A stretch of DNA of 10,029 nucleotides from JBAWAP01 sp049589355 (lineage in GTDB: Bacteria; Chloroflexota; Anaerolineae; VGOG01): assembly GCA_049589355.1 (NCBI GenBank), contig JBAWAP010000250.1:1-10029 (forward strand), read 5' to 3'. The position numbers were made by a program, and so were the translations under genes. The notes beneath the pieces were generated by a model. The model had not been told where the DNA came from and ran no database searches. It worked only from the letters and a program-made list of their open reading frames with translations. This document shows positions 1 to 5,902 of this stretch, piece by piece. Every line of letters starts with the position of its first letter. Positions within the stretch are counted from its first letter, which is position 1.

Positions 1-101
1 AGCGCCGGTTGAGTAGCGAAGCGTATCGAAACCAAGCGAGCGGCTCCACAGACACCCCGCTTGGCCTCGATACGTCGCTTCGCTCCTACTCGGCCGGCGC
101 T
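1..101. repeat. Long imperfect inverted repeat (palindromic dispersed element)
   Basis: Bases 1-38 and 58-101 are imperfect reverse complements of each other. Both carry AGCGCCGG, then GAGTA, then GCGAAGCG, then TATCGA, then CCAAGCG, with two small gaps in the left arm. The spacer is about 19 bases. The element could fold into a long cruciform or RNA hairpin. It may continue to the left of the window, since the left arm begins at base 1. No gene is seen in it. It resembles small non-autonomous palindromic repeats scattered in bacterial genomes; the family assignment is inference. Confidence 0.75.
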
Positions 102-196
102 TCGTAAGAATCATGTAATGCACCCAAGCCTATTCATGGAAACCAAACTACCCTAGTGGTGGCTTCTCACTATTGCCAAACAAGCTAAAATCTGAT

Positions 197-317
197 GTAA
201 CTGCTCAGCCAAGCCCTGCGAAGGTTGCAAACATGCTTGCAGGTGTACGCAGTTTTGCTCACCAGGCACGTTTCCAGGTGAATTCGCCTTCAAACCTTCG
301 CAAGGCTGAGCAGTTAC
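197..317. repeat. Second inverted-repeat element, unrelated to the first
   Basis: The 14 bases GTAACTGCTCAGCC at 197-210 are repeated exactly as the reverse complement at 304-317. The 10 bases TGCGAAGGTT at 217-226 recur inverted at 293-302. The arms are interrupted by 6 bases on the left and 1 on the right, and the loop is about 66 bases. The surrounding stretch up to base 408 shows no credible gene: the short open frames here have no ribosome binding site and overlap the repeat. The form is that of a small non-autonomous mobile or palindromic element. Confidence 0.75.
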
Positions 318-408
318 AATCTGATATACTATTCGCTGCTGGACCCACGGCCGTTACCTTCTGCAATGAACCTCGCCATAGTGTCTGAAAAAGCCAGGGG
401 GACTGTGC

Positions 409-777
409 ATGACTATACCTTTCGCCCGACTCGAAATCCACAGCAACCGCGGCGCCAGTCAGGAGCTTCTGCTCGACCGTGACCTCGTGAGCATCGGCCG
501 CGCGCCGGACAACACCCTCGTCCTGAACGAGCTGGCCGTCTCACGCTACCACGCCCGCATTACCCGCGAAACCGATCGCTACCTCATCACCGACCTTGGC
601 AGCTCCAATGGCACGCGCGTGAACGACGCTGAGCTCTCACCTCGCACCCCCATGCCCCTGGCCGACGGCGACATCATCCGCATCCGTCGTGTCAGGGTTG
701 TGTGTGGCTTCACTGCCGCTACCGGCCATGGCCGAGCCCCCTACGCCGACACCGCCACACCCCCGGCTTCGCTATGA
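409..777 (+). CDS. Small FHA-domain protein (phosphothreonine-binding)
   Basis: This 122-residue protein is almost only a forkhead-associated domain, a module that binds phosphothreonine peptides in Ser/Thr-kinase signalling. The diagnostic motifs are present in order: IGRAPDN (about residues 28-34), a Ser-Arg-x-His core (SRYHARI, about 45-51), then DLGSSNGT with VND (about 61-72) and LADGDIIRI near residue 90. These cover the conserved Arg, Ser and Asn that contact the phosphopeptide. The ATG is preceded by AGGGGGA with 6 bases of spacing, which supports this start. The last 25 or so residues are low-complexity and may reflect a frame change into neighbouring decayed DNA. There is no signal peptide or membrane segment, so it is probably cytosolic. 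No kinase or phosphatase is visible nearby, so the partner is unknown. Confidence 0.85.
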   Translation: MTIPFARLEIHSNRGASQELLLDRDLVSIGRAPDNTLVLNELAVSRYHARITRETDRYLITDLGSSNGTRVNDAELSPRTPMPLADGDIIRIRRVRVVCGFTAATGHGRAPYADTATPPASL

Positions 778-893
778 GGGTCTGTACGAATGGCCTCACC
801 GCACCCTAACGACTCTACAAACAGCACCCCAAGGGAATGTCGCCTCAGCCCAATTAGCCGCCTGGAGTAAACTGGTTTTCCAGTCCTATCGCG

Positions 894-1244
894 ATGACAA
901 TAGGAGTTCTGTTGATCATCTTCCCTTGGGGCTCCGCCTGGCTCCTGATCTGGCTGGCCTTGGGACGGCTGGCGAAGGTCACGGCAGTGGGCGCGCTACT
1001 GGGCTTGGTCAGCCTGCCCTTCGTGATGAGCCTCATGGACCAGCCACCAGTCGTCATCCTGGCAGCGCTGACCATGGTCGCGTTAACCGTGGTGAAACGG
1101 CTGGAAGCCAATCGGCTGCCCTTGCCTGAAGCGCCCCACGAACGACGCTGTGTGCTGTGGCGCCGTCTCTGGCTGGACCGGGACGTGTCGCGTAGGGAAG
1201 CGTGGATCAATCGCCTGCCAGGCGGTGGAGAAATGGGACGATGA
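894..1244 (+). pseudogene. plsY: C-terminal remnant of a PlsY-like glycerol-3-phosphate acyltransferase
   Basis: The 116 codons encode three hydrophobic segments (about residues 4-24, 29-47 and 52-66), then VVKRLEANR and a basic tail with LDRDVSRREAWINR. The hydrophobic pattern, the GVLL...PWG stretch and the closing Arg-rich segment resemble the C-terminal half of PlsY, the membrane enzyme that transfers an acyl group from acyl-phosphate to glycerol-3-phosphate. PlsY is normally about 200 residues; the N-terminal half with the GKGxA-type glycine loop is missing. An in-frame stop lies at 855-857, and the ATG has no ribosome binding site. It is most likely a fossil. A small membrane protein of another family is possible. 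The PlsY call rests on recalled family pattern, not on an alignment. Confidence 0.5.
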
Positions 1245-1342
1245 TCAACGGCCGGCTGATCTCCGAGCCAATGCCGCTCAAGAACGGCGATGAGTTGACC
1301 TTGGGTGAGACCGTGCTTACGGTTCAAATAGCCCACGGCTGA
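1232..1342 (+). pseudogene. C-terminal half of a second FHA domain (fragment)
   Basis: In the frame one step away from the acyltransferase remnant, codons from 1232 read NGTMINGRLISEP, then MPLKNGDELTLGE and TVLTVQIAHG before a TGA at 1340-1342. This is the usual end of an FHA domain: NGTxxNG, then L-x-x-GDxxxLG, then a last beta strand. It also parallels the end of the intact FHA protein at 409-777. The N-terminal half, with the GR and SxxH motifs, is absent, and a stop at about 1196-1198 lies just upstream in this frame. An internal ATG at 1241 overlaps the TGA of the preceding frame as ATGA, but a 33-residue half-domain is unlikely to be functional. This is best read as a deletion junction between two genes. 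Confidence 0.6.
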
Positions 1343-1351
1343 GCAAGACCC

Positions 1352-1386
1352 AAGACTTCCGAAGTCTCAGAGACTTCGGAAGTCTT
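1352..1386. repeat. Nested perfect palindrome between convergent genes
   Basis: Bases 1352-1368 and 1370-1386 are exact 17-base reverse complements with a single base between them. Each arm contains its own odd-centred palindrome, GACTTC-C-GAAGTC on the left and GACTTC-G-GAAGTC on the right, so either each arm or the whole can fold. It lies between the + strand FHA/PlsY debris and the stop codon of the - strand radical SAM gene. It could therefore act as a bidirectional terminator, but there is no run of T after it on either strand. A dispersed palindromic repeat is as likely. Confidence 0.7.
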
Positions 1387-1445
1387 ATGCATACCCGGCT
1401 GCCAACAACTTCCCAGCCCTTGATGGGCGTGGCTTTCTACACGGC

Positions 1446-2213
1446 TCAAAAGATCTCCCACCCTGCTGCTCGCAGCCTGACCAGCGATGTGCGATAAGGG
1501 TCACACATTTCCTCCTCTAAGTAGCCATCGTAGCCTATCTGTCCCAATTTACGGAGCAAGCTTCCCCTCTCCTCAGGCGGCATCAGCCGAGCGTCGGTCA
1601 TGGCCGCCACGTGGAAGTTTACGCCTGCCTTCATCAGGCTCTCGATAGCTTGAAACGGGAGTTCCCAAAACTCACCTTTAGCCCCTGTCCTCTCCTGGAA
1701 CCCCTCCGCTGTGCCTGCTTTCAACGAGACCCGCACGTAAACGTCGCCATATCTGGCCAGCTCTTGAGCGTAGCTATCGTCAGCACCCAGGGGGATGCCG
1801 TTGGTCTCAAGGATGAAGGCGAACCCCTTCCCTTCGAGCAGGTCTAACACGCTGAGGAGATGCTCTCGGCAGAGCATCGGTTCCCCGCCAGAGATGCGCA
1901 GCTTGGATACGTGCTTCCTTCGGGCGTTAGCGACCAGGCGGTGAGCAACCTCTTCGGAAGAGCAAAAATGGCCGTGATTGTCTGGGAAATCGCGGGAGAA
2001 GTCCACCCAGCAGAAGATGCACCTCAGGCAGCAGCCAACGGTGTAGCCAGTGGAGATGCCCCCATAGACACCGACACAGTAGAAATCGGTATACTTGCGG
2101 GAGGAACCTCGGGAGACCTTTGCCTCCGTCAACTGAGCCAACTCGATAGGGTCAAAAGGCTCGAAGCCCTGGTGCAAATAGCTTGGATAGATCATCGGTA
2201 GGTGTTCACCCAT
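1446..2213 (-). CDS. Radical SAM protein of an archaeal-like family
   Basis: With the ATG at 2213 the protein has 255 residues; a second in-frame ATG at 2195 would give 249. The radical SAM cluster motif CxxxCxxC is formed by C61, C65 and C68 within TVGCCLRCIFCWV, followed by ISGGEP (about 107-112), which contacts SAM, and by FILETNG (about 133-139). These features define a 4Fe-4S enzyme that cleaves S-adenosylmethionine to a 5'-deoxyadenosyl radical. Further cysteines (C46, C62, C84, C115, C237) do not form an obvious second cluster. The substrate is unknown. The open frame continues upstream through a dispersed repeat and into pdxA, but the residues there are repeat-encoded, so the downstream ATGs are preferred. 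Neither has a strong Shine-Dalgarno site. The gene begins 28 bases after pdxA ends and may share its transcript. Confidence 0.88.
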   Translation of the reverse strand: MGEHLPMIYPSYLHQGFEPFDPIELAQLTEAKVSRGSSRKYTDFYCVGVYGGISTGYTVGCCLRCIFCWVDFSRDFPDNHGHFCSSEEVAHRLVANARRKHVSKLRISGGEPMLCREHLLSVLDLLEGKGFAFILETNGIPLGADDSYAQELARYGDVYVRVSLKAGTAEGFQERTGAKGEFWELPFQAIESLMKAGVNFHVAAMTDARLMPPEERGSLLRKLGQIGYDGYLEEEMCDPYRTSLVRLRAAGWEIF

Positions 2214-2241
2214 TGCATTCGATGGGCGAAGGTTTCCTGAC

Positions 2242-3285
2242 CTACAGCGATTTTCGATTAGAAATCGGAAATCGAAAATCGAAAATCGGAAATACCCTTT
2301 TCGCCATCTCGGCCGCCAGCTTGATGGCCTCGACGAGGCTCTGGGGACTGGCCAGGCCCTGCCAGGCGATGTCGAAAGCTGTCCCATGATCTACCGAGGT
2401 ACGCACGATGGGGAGCCCCAGAGTCACCGTCACGCTCCTTTCGAACCCGTGCACCTTCACCGGGATGTGCCCCTGGTCATGGTACATGGCCACCACAGCG
2501 TCAAATTCCCCAGCGATGGCTCGAAAGAAGATGGAGTCGGCAGGGTACGGCCCTCTGGCGCCAATCCCGATGGCCTGGGCCGCCTCCACTGCTGGTGCAA
2601 TCTTATCAATCTCCTCGTGGCCCAAAAGCCCACCCTCCCCGCCGTGAGGGTTCAAGGCCGCCACCCCCAGGCGCGGCTCTTCGATCCCCATCCCTCGCAG
2701 TCCCTCGGCGGTGAGCTGGATGGTCTCCAACACCCGCTCCTTGGTGATGGATCCGGCCACCTGGCGCAAAGGGATGTGTCGGGTGACGTGCACCACTCGT
2801 AGAGAACCGCTGATGAGCATAGTTGTGCAGCGCGGAGCTCCGGTCAGGTCGGCCAGGATCTCCGTGTGGCCGATGTAATCGTAGCCGCCTAGTTGCATGG
2901 CCTCTTTGTTGAGGGGAGCGGTAGCTAGGCCCTGGACCTCACCAGACAAGGCCAGCTCGCCCGCCTTGAGCACATATTCCACCGCCGCCTTGCCAGCCAT
3001 GGCGGAAACCTCCCCTACCCTCAGCCTATCGAGGTCAATGTTGGCCAAGTCGAGCACGTCAATGTTTCCCGGCTCGAAGCGGCCGCCTCCCACGCCGACG
3101 ATGGGATGCAAGTTCACACTCAGTCCCAGCATCTTCCTGGCCCGGGCCAGGACACCCGCGTCTCCCACAACCAGAGGCCGGCAGAGGGCGTACATCTCTT
3201 CCAGAGCCAGGGCCTTGACCACGATCTCCGGCCCCACCCCGGCCGCATCTCCCATGGTGATAGCAATGATCGGTCGAGAGTCCAT
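2242..3285 (-). CDS. pdxA: PdxA-family 4-phospho-hydroxyacid dehydrogenase
   Basis: This 347-residue protein shows the PdxA family throughout: ITMGDAAGVGPE (9-20), GHTEILA (139-145), NPHGGEGG (212-219), PADSIFF (248-254), MYHDQGHIP (267-275) and RTSVDHGTAFDIAWQG (295-310). Histidines 140, 214 and 269 match the metal ligands of the family. PdxA oxidises 4-phosphohydroxy-L-threonine with NAD in the DXP-dependent vitamin B6 route. Close paralogues (PdxA2) act on D-threonate or D-erythronate 4-phosphate together with a DUF1537 kinase. Neither pdxJ nor that kinase is in the window, so the substrate stays open. The ATG follows GGAGTAGGAAG, a good ribosome binding site. The last 16 residues or so, from about position 332, come from a dispersed repeat and probably replaced the original end. 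The family is usually about 330 residues long. Confidence 0.92.
   Translation of the reverse strand: MDSRPIIAITMGDAAGVGPEIVVKALALEEMYALCRPLVVGDAGVLARARKMLGLSVNLHPIVGVGGGRFEPGNIDVLDLANIDLDRLRVGEVSAMAGKAAVEYVLKAGELALSGEVQGLATAPLNKEAMQLGGYDYIGHTEILADLTGAPRCTTMLISGSLRVVHVTRHIPLRQVAGSITKERVLETIQLTAEGLRGMGIEEPRLGVAALNPHGGEGGLLGHEEIDKIAPAVEAAQAIGIGARGPYPADSIFFRAIAGEFDAVVAMYHDQGHIPVKVHGFERSVTVTLGLPIVRTSVDHGTAFDIAWQGLASPQSLVEAIKLAAEMAKRVFPIFDFRFPISNRKSL
2248..2294. repeat. Short GATTTTCG/CGAAAATC-type degenerate repeat overlapping the pdxA 3' end
   Basis: This stretch is built from reiterated variants of GAAAATCG and GGAAATCG. GCGATTTTCGATT at 2248-2260 is largely the reverse complement of the CGAAAATCG blocks at 2273-2287, so the element can fold. 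It is AT-rich within GC-rich surroundings. It covers the last codons of pdxA and the region just before the radical SAM start. In one frame it reads as IFDFRFPISNR at the PdxA C-terminus and in another as FSIFDFRFLIENR, which indicates a dispersed repeat rather than selected protein sequence. Confidence 0.75.
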
Positions 3286-3309
3286 TTTCTTCCTACTCCT
3301 AGCGCCTTC

Positions 3310-3395
3310 GTCATTGCGAGGAACGGTAGCGACAAAGCAATCTCCAGCTCACGACGTAGGGGATTGCTTCGCTCCCTACGGTCGCTCGCAATGAC
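3310..3395. repeat. GTCATTGCGAG palindromic repeat between ligase and pdxA
   Basis: The element starts with GTCATTGCGAG (3310-3320) and ends with CTCGCAATGAC (3385-3395), an exact inverted pair. Inside are matching GGTAGCGAC and CAAAGCAATC blocks, mirrored as GGGATTGCTTC and TACGGTCGCTC. The 86 bases fold into a long imperfect hairpin. The whole ligase-pdxA spacer is this repeat, so it could end or weaken read-through from ligase into pdxA, or stabilise mRNA ends. The GTCATTGCGAGG...TTGCTTCG pattern is a common type of dispersed bacterial palindrome. I infer it is a non-coding mobile or REP-like unit. Confidence 0.82.
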
Positions 3396-3400
3396 AAGAG

Positions 3401-5080
3401 TTACTCCAATCGCCCCTTGTACTCGAACTGCCTTTCGTAAAGCTGGCGCAGGGTCTGAATGGTGTCGGCCTCGACAGGGCTTTTGTCCTCCCGGACGCGG
3501 GCGATGCGGGCGAAGCGCAGGGCCAGACCGGATTTGTACTGGGAGCTCTCCTGGAGCTCGTTGAACAACACCTCGACCACCACCCGCGGCTCGACGAAGA
3601 CGGTGCCACCTCGGCGGGAACGCTCCAGAGCCAGGAGTCGCTGAGTCATCTCCTGGAACTCCTCGTCGGTGGGCCCCTTGAAGGTCTTGCCCACCTCCAG
3701 GTACTCCCCCGTCCCCTCGTCACGAGCGGCCAGGTGGTAGTTGGAGAGCCACCCGTGACGCCGCCCGTAGCCCCAGTCAGCAGCGACGATCACCAAGTCA
3801 AGGCTGAGGACGTGCTTCAGCTTCAGCCAGGCCTTGCCCCGCATCCCCGGCGTGTACCTGCTGGCCGGGTCCTTGGCCATCACGCCCTCGTGCCCGGCCC
3901 GGTAAGCCTCTTCAGCAAACCTCCGGCCTTCCTCTACCGTCCGAGGGATCACTCGGGGCACCAGGTTGAGGGTTCCGGCGATTTCCTCCAGAGCCTGCCA
4001 GCGTTTTTCGCACGGCGTATCTATCAGACTATGACCATCAACGTAGAGGAGATCGAAGAGGTGGAGCTGGAGGGGTATCTCCCGCACCATGGCCGCCACG
4101 TCGTGCACCCTGCGGAAGCGGCGCATCAGGTGCTGGAAAGGAAGCGGGCGGCCCTGGGCGTCCACGGCCACGGCCTCGCCCTCCACAATGGCCTCGCGAG
4201 CTTTCAATCCTGCCTTGATCTCTTCCACCACGTCGGGCAGGCTGGCAGTCACATCGGAGAGCTGGCGGGAGTAGATTTTGACTTCATCGCCTCGCTTGTG
4301 GATCTGCACCCGCGCTCCATCGAGCTTGTATTCCAGGGCTACCCTGCCTTTGTACCGATCGAAGGCTTCGGCCAGGTCCTCGGCGGTCTGGGCCAGCATG
4401 GGCTTGAGGGGGCAGAAGAGGCGCACCGTAGCACTTTTCAATGCCGCCTCTCCCTCGGTCAGAGCCACCAGGGCTACCTCACCCAGGTCACCCCACAGCA
4501 TGTTGGCCCGGCGGACCAATCTAGGTGAAACCCCTGCTGCTTGAGCAATGGCTTCCAGCATGATCCCCTCACCCACCCCGTGGCGCATCTCGGCGATGAC
4601 ATCCTTGACAATGCATTTGGCCTCCACGGGTGTGGCTCGCAACAGTAAACCCTGCAAGAGTTCCTCTTTCTTCTTGCGCGAACCTGGCCCTGTTGCAGCA
4701 GCAATCTCTTCAAAGGTTCGATACACGTCCAGGATGGTGAGGGGCGGAGGCTGGCGCGGCTCAGTCCGGACCCGCTCCAGAAGCAACCGCACCGCCTCCC
4801 CCGTGTCCTCCGCCTCCGCGAAGATGGCCTGCTGATCGGCAGCCGTGGGGCTGGCCAGCCCGCCCACTACTTTCATGGCCGCCTTCCAGCTCAGATTCAG
4901 GGCCCGCCCGTCCCATTCGGGGAAGACCTGGCCGATGGTCAAGCGCACCCCGGCCGGGATTTCTGCGGGGTCTAGCTTCTGCAGGAACTCAGCCAACCAA
5001 TCGGCCAGCTCCAGGCGACTGGTAGTTGTCTCCAACCGTTCGCCCAAGCTGGCCAGTTCAGCGAAAAGTGCTTCTCTCAC
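3401..5080 (-). CDS. lig: ATP-dependent DNA ligase, archaeal type
   Basis: This 559-residue enzyme seals nicks in duplex DNA using ATP. The nucleotidyltransferase motifs appear in order: motif I EYKLDGARVQ (250-259), with K252 as the adenylated lysine; motif III VEGEAVAVD (299-307); motif IIIa LHLFDLLYVDG (339-349); motif IV EGVMAKDP (398-405); and motif V KAWLKLKH (416-423). An OB-fold domain follows, with RFARIARVREDK (522-533) near the end. Residues 1-220 form the helical DNA-binding domain seen in archaeal and eukaryotic ligase I proteins. The length fits archaeal Lig, not the short LigD or LigC forms. The start is GTG; GGAGG lies 4 bases upstream and there is no better alternative. A bacterium normally also has an NAD-dependent LigA, so this is probably an accessory repair ligase, perhaps acquired from archaea. 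Confidence 0.93.
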   Translation of the reverse strand: MREALFAELASLGERLETTTSRLELADWLAEFLQKLDPAEIPAGVRLTIGQVFPEWDGRALNLSWKAAMKVVGGLASPTAADQQAIFAEAEDTGEAVRLLLERVRTEPRQPPPLTILDVYRTFEEIAAATGPGSRKKKEELLQGLLLRATPVEAKCIVKDVIAEMRHGVGEGIMLEAIAQAAGVSPRLVRRANMLWGDLGEVALVALTEGEAALKSATVRLFCPLKPMLAQTAEDLAEAFDRYKGRVALEYKLDGARVQIHKRGDEVKIYSRQLSDVTASLPDVVEEIKAGLKAREAIVEGEAVAVDAQGRPLPFQHLMRRFRRVHDVAAMVREIPLQLHLFDLLYVDGHSLIDTPCEKRWQALEEIAGTLNLVPRVIPRTVEEGRRFAEEAYRAGHEGVMAKDPASRYTPGMRGKAWLKLKHVLSLDLVIVAADWGYGRRHGWLSNYHLAARDEGTGEYLEVGKTFKGPTDEEFQEMTQRLLALERSRRGGTVFVEPRVVVEVLFNELQESSQYKSGLALRFARIARVREDKSPVEADTIQTLRQLYERQFEYKGRLE

Positions 5081-5084
5081 CTAT

Positions 5085-5089
5085 CCTCC
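5085..5089 (-). promoter_or_regulatory. Ribosome binding site of the DNA ligase
   Basis: On the - strand GGAGG lies 4 bases before the GTG at 5080-5078. This close, strong site supports initiation at GTG, since there is no ATG nearby in frame that would give a complete N-terminal domain. Confidence 0.65.
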
Positions 5090-5123
5090 GTCACCCCAGA
5101 ACTTGACTTGCTGGAACACGCTG

Positions 5124-5150
5124 GATTGTGTTGCGTGCTGCATATTGCGT
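5124..5150. repeat. Degenerate TTGCGT-type short repeat
   Basis: The spacer between nuclease and ligase holds TTGTG, TTGCGTG and ATTGCGT in close succession, a degenerate reiteration of a TTGCGT unit. The rest of 5081-5265 has no gene with a ribosome binding site; the open frames across it are short and unlike any protein I know. Several near-palindromic GTGAAAGCACG and CACGACGTG words suggest remnants of other repeats. Confidence 0.35.
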
Positions 5151-5265
5151 CACGGAACGCTGAAGCACGCTGACCACGCCGCAAGGCGCGCCCGACGTGA
5201 AAGCACGATAACTTTGGAAACACGACGTGCCAAAAAGCCGCGTAGATAGCATAGTCGGCGTGCAT

Positions 5266-5277
5266 GTGTTTCCTGCC
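5266..5277. repeat. 12-bp inverted repeat, left copy, flanking the nuclease gene
   Basis: GTGTTTCCTGCC here is the exact reverse complement of GGCAGGAAACAC at 5835-5846. It lies 2 bases beyond the stop codon of the nuclease gene. GCCG follows the outer side of both copies, directly on the right and after a 6-base interruption on the left, so the repeat may once have been longer. Confidence 0.6.
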
Positions 5278-5279
5278 GT

Positions 5280-5789
5280 CTATATTGCGCGGTTCGCTTC
5301 AACTCGCCCAACCATTTGAATGACTTTGCCCCACTTCTCTCTATGCTGTTGAATTTTGTCCGCCGTAACACCCATGCCCTTGTAGGGTTGACCACTGCGA
5401 TTGATTTGGTCTAACCATATTGGCACATTGCGTTCGTCTAACTTTATGCGCTTCTTGGGGTGGTTTGCAATTTCCTTGTTGGCATATTCAATCCAATCCT
5501 CAACCGTGAGAATGTAGAAATCGGGACGGTCAAACTCACCCTTTCCTGCGAAATCAACAAACACAAGCACGGCATTATCGCCGTAGATACCTTTACAGTT
5601 GGGCCAATCTTTACCCTGCTTACTCTTGATCTCGACCCTCAGCATTCTGCTAGTTTCTTCATTCAATATCAAAAGGTCAGTTCGCTTAAGATGCCCAAGA
5701 GTGAGTTGCGCATAAATATCCCTACGGCACAGTTCACTTGCTACCGCAAACTCTGCCGCTAGACCAAGCGTGTTTGATGAAATCTTCAT
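5280..5789 (-). CDS. PD-(D/E)XK nuclease-like protein
   Basis: The protein has 169 residues from the ATG at 5789. GGAGG lies 6 bases upstream, and this overrules a longer open frame reaching 5846. The N-terminal half has the order seen in restriction-endonuclease-like folds: a helix with an acidic residue (GLAAEFAVASEL, about 9-20), an aspartate in KRTDLLILN (about 35-43), then RVEIKSKQGKDWP (about 51-63), supplying the E-x-K catalytic pair. This matches small PD-(D/E)XK families related to Holliday-junction resolvases or the PDDEXK_5 type. The C-terminal half is charged, with no recognised domain. There is no signal peptide or membrane segment. The GC content is lower than in neighbours: two 60-base lines counted by hand give 42 and 50 per cent. 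A 12-bp inverted repeat flanks the gene, suggesting transfer. The substrate is unknown; the downstream gene is a DNA ligase and the upstream one SIR2-like. Confidence 0.72.
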   Translation of the reverse strand: MKISSNTLGLAAEFAVASELCRRDIYAQLTLGHLKRTDLLILNEETSRMLRVEIKSKQGKDWPNCKGIYGDNAVLVFVDFAGKGEFDRPDFYILTVEDWIEYANKEIANHPKKRIKLDERNVPIWLDQINRSGQPYKGMGVTADKIQQHREKWGKVIQMVGRVEANRAI

Positions 5790-5795
5790 CTGTGT

Positions 5796-5800
5796 CCTCC
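5796..5800 (-). promoter_or_regulatory. Ribosome binding site that fixes the nuclease start
   Basis: On the - strand GGAGG is followed by ACACAG and ATG, which is ideal spacing. It decides for the ATG at 5789 over the upstream in-frame ATG at 5846, which lies inside the inverted repeat. Confidence 0.75.
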
Positions 5801-5834
5801 TTATCGAAACGCCACTGCGAAGACTTGACGCAAT

Positions 5835-5846
5835 GGCAGGAAACAC
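5835..5846. repeat. 12-bp inverted repeat, right copy, flanking the nuclease gene
   Basis: GGCAGGAAACAC mirrors GTGTTTCCTGCC at 5266-5277, so the 581 bases between the outer edges enclose the nuclease gene with its own ribosome binding site. Directly outside lies TTTTCACGTTTCACG, a short reiterated word of dispersed-repeat type. No target-site duplication was found. Confidence 0.6.
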
Positions 5847-5902
5847 GCCGCGTTTTCACGTTTCACGGCCTCTTGTGCCCTGACAACTCATGCCACTGGA
5901 AG

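Noticed and set aside
173..388. A 71-codon + strand open frame near the left end.
   Set aside because: It runs through an inverted repeat, starts at a non-ATG codon without a ribosome binding site, and shows no similarity I recognise.
854..1336. A 160-codon - strand open frame opposite the PlsY and FHA remnants.
   Set aside because: The + strand translations match known families there; this one is Arg/Ser-rich with no motif.
2214..2387. N-terminal extension of the radical SAM open frame into pdxA.
   Set aside because: It overlaps the pdxA coding sequence and the dispersed repeat, and the radical SAM homology begins downstream of the later ATGs.
3734..4528. A 264-codon + strand open frame inside the ligase gene.
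   Set aside because: The high-GC ligase coding strand leaves the opposite frame open; the product is His-rich and unlike any known protein.
5081..5279. Possible small RNA or tRNA in the ligase-nuclease spacer.
   Set aside because: No cloverleaf, T-loop or anticodon arm could be drawn; only repeat-like words are present.
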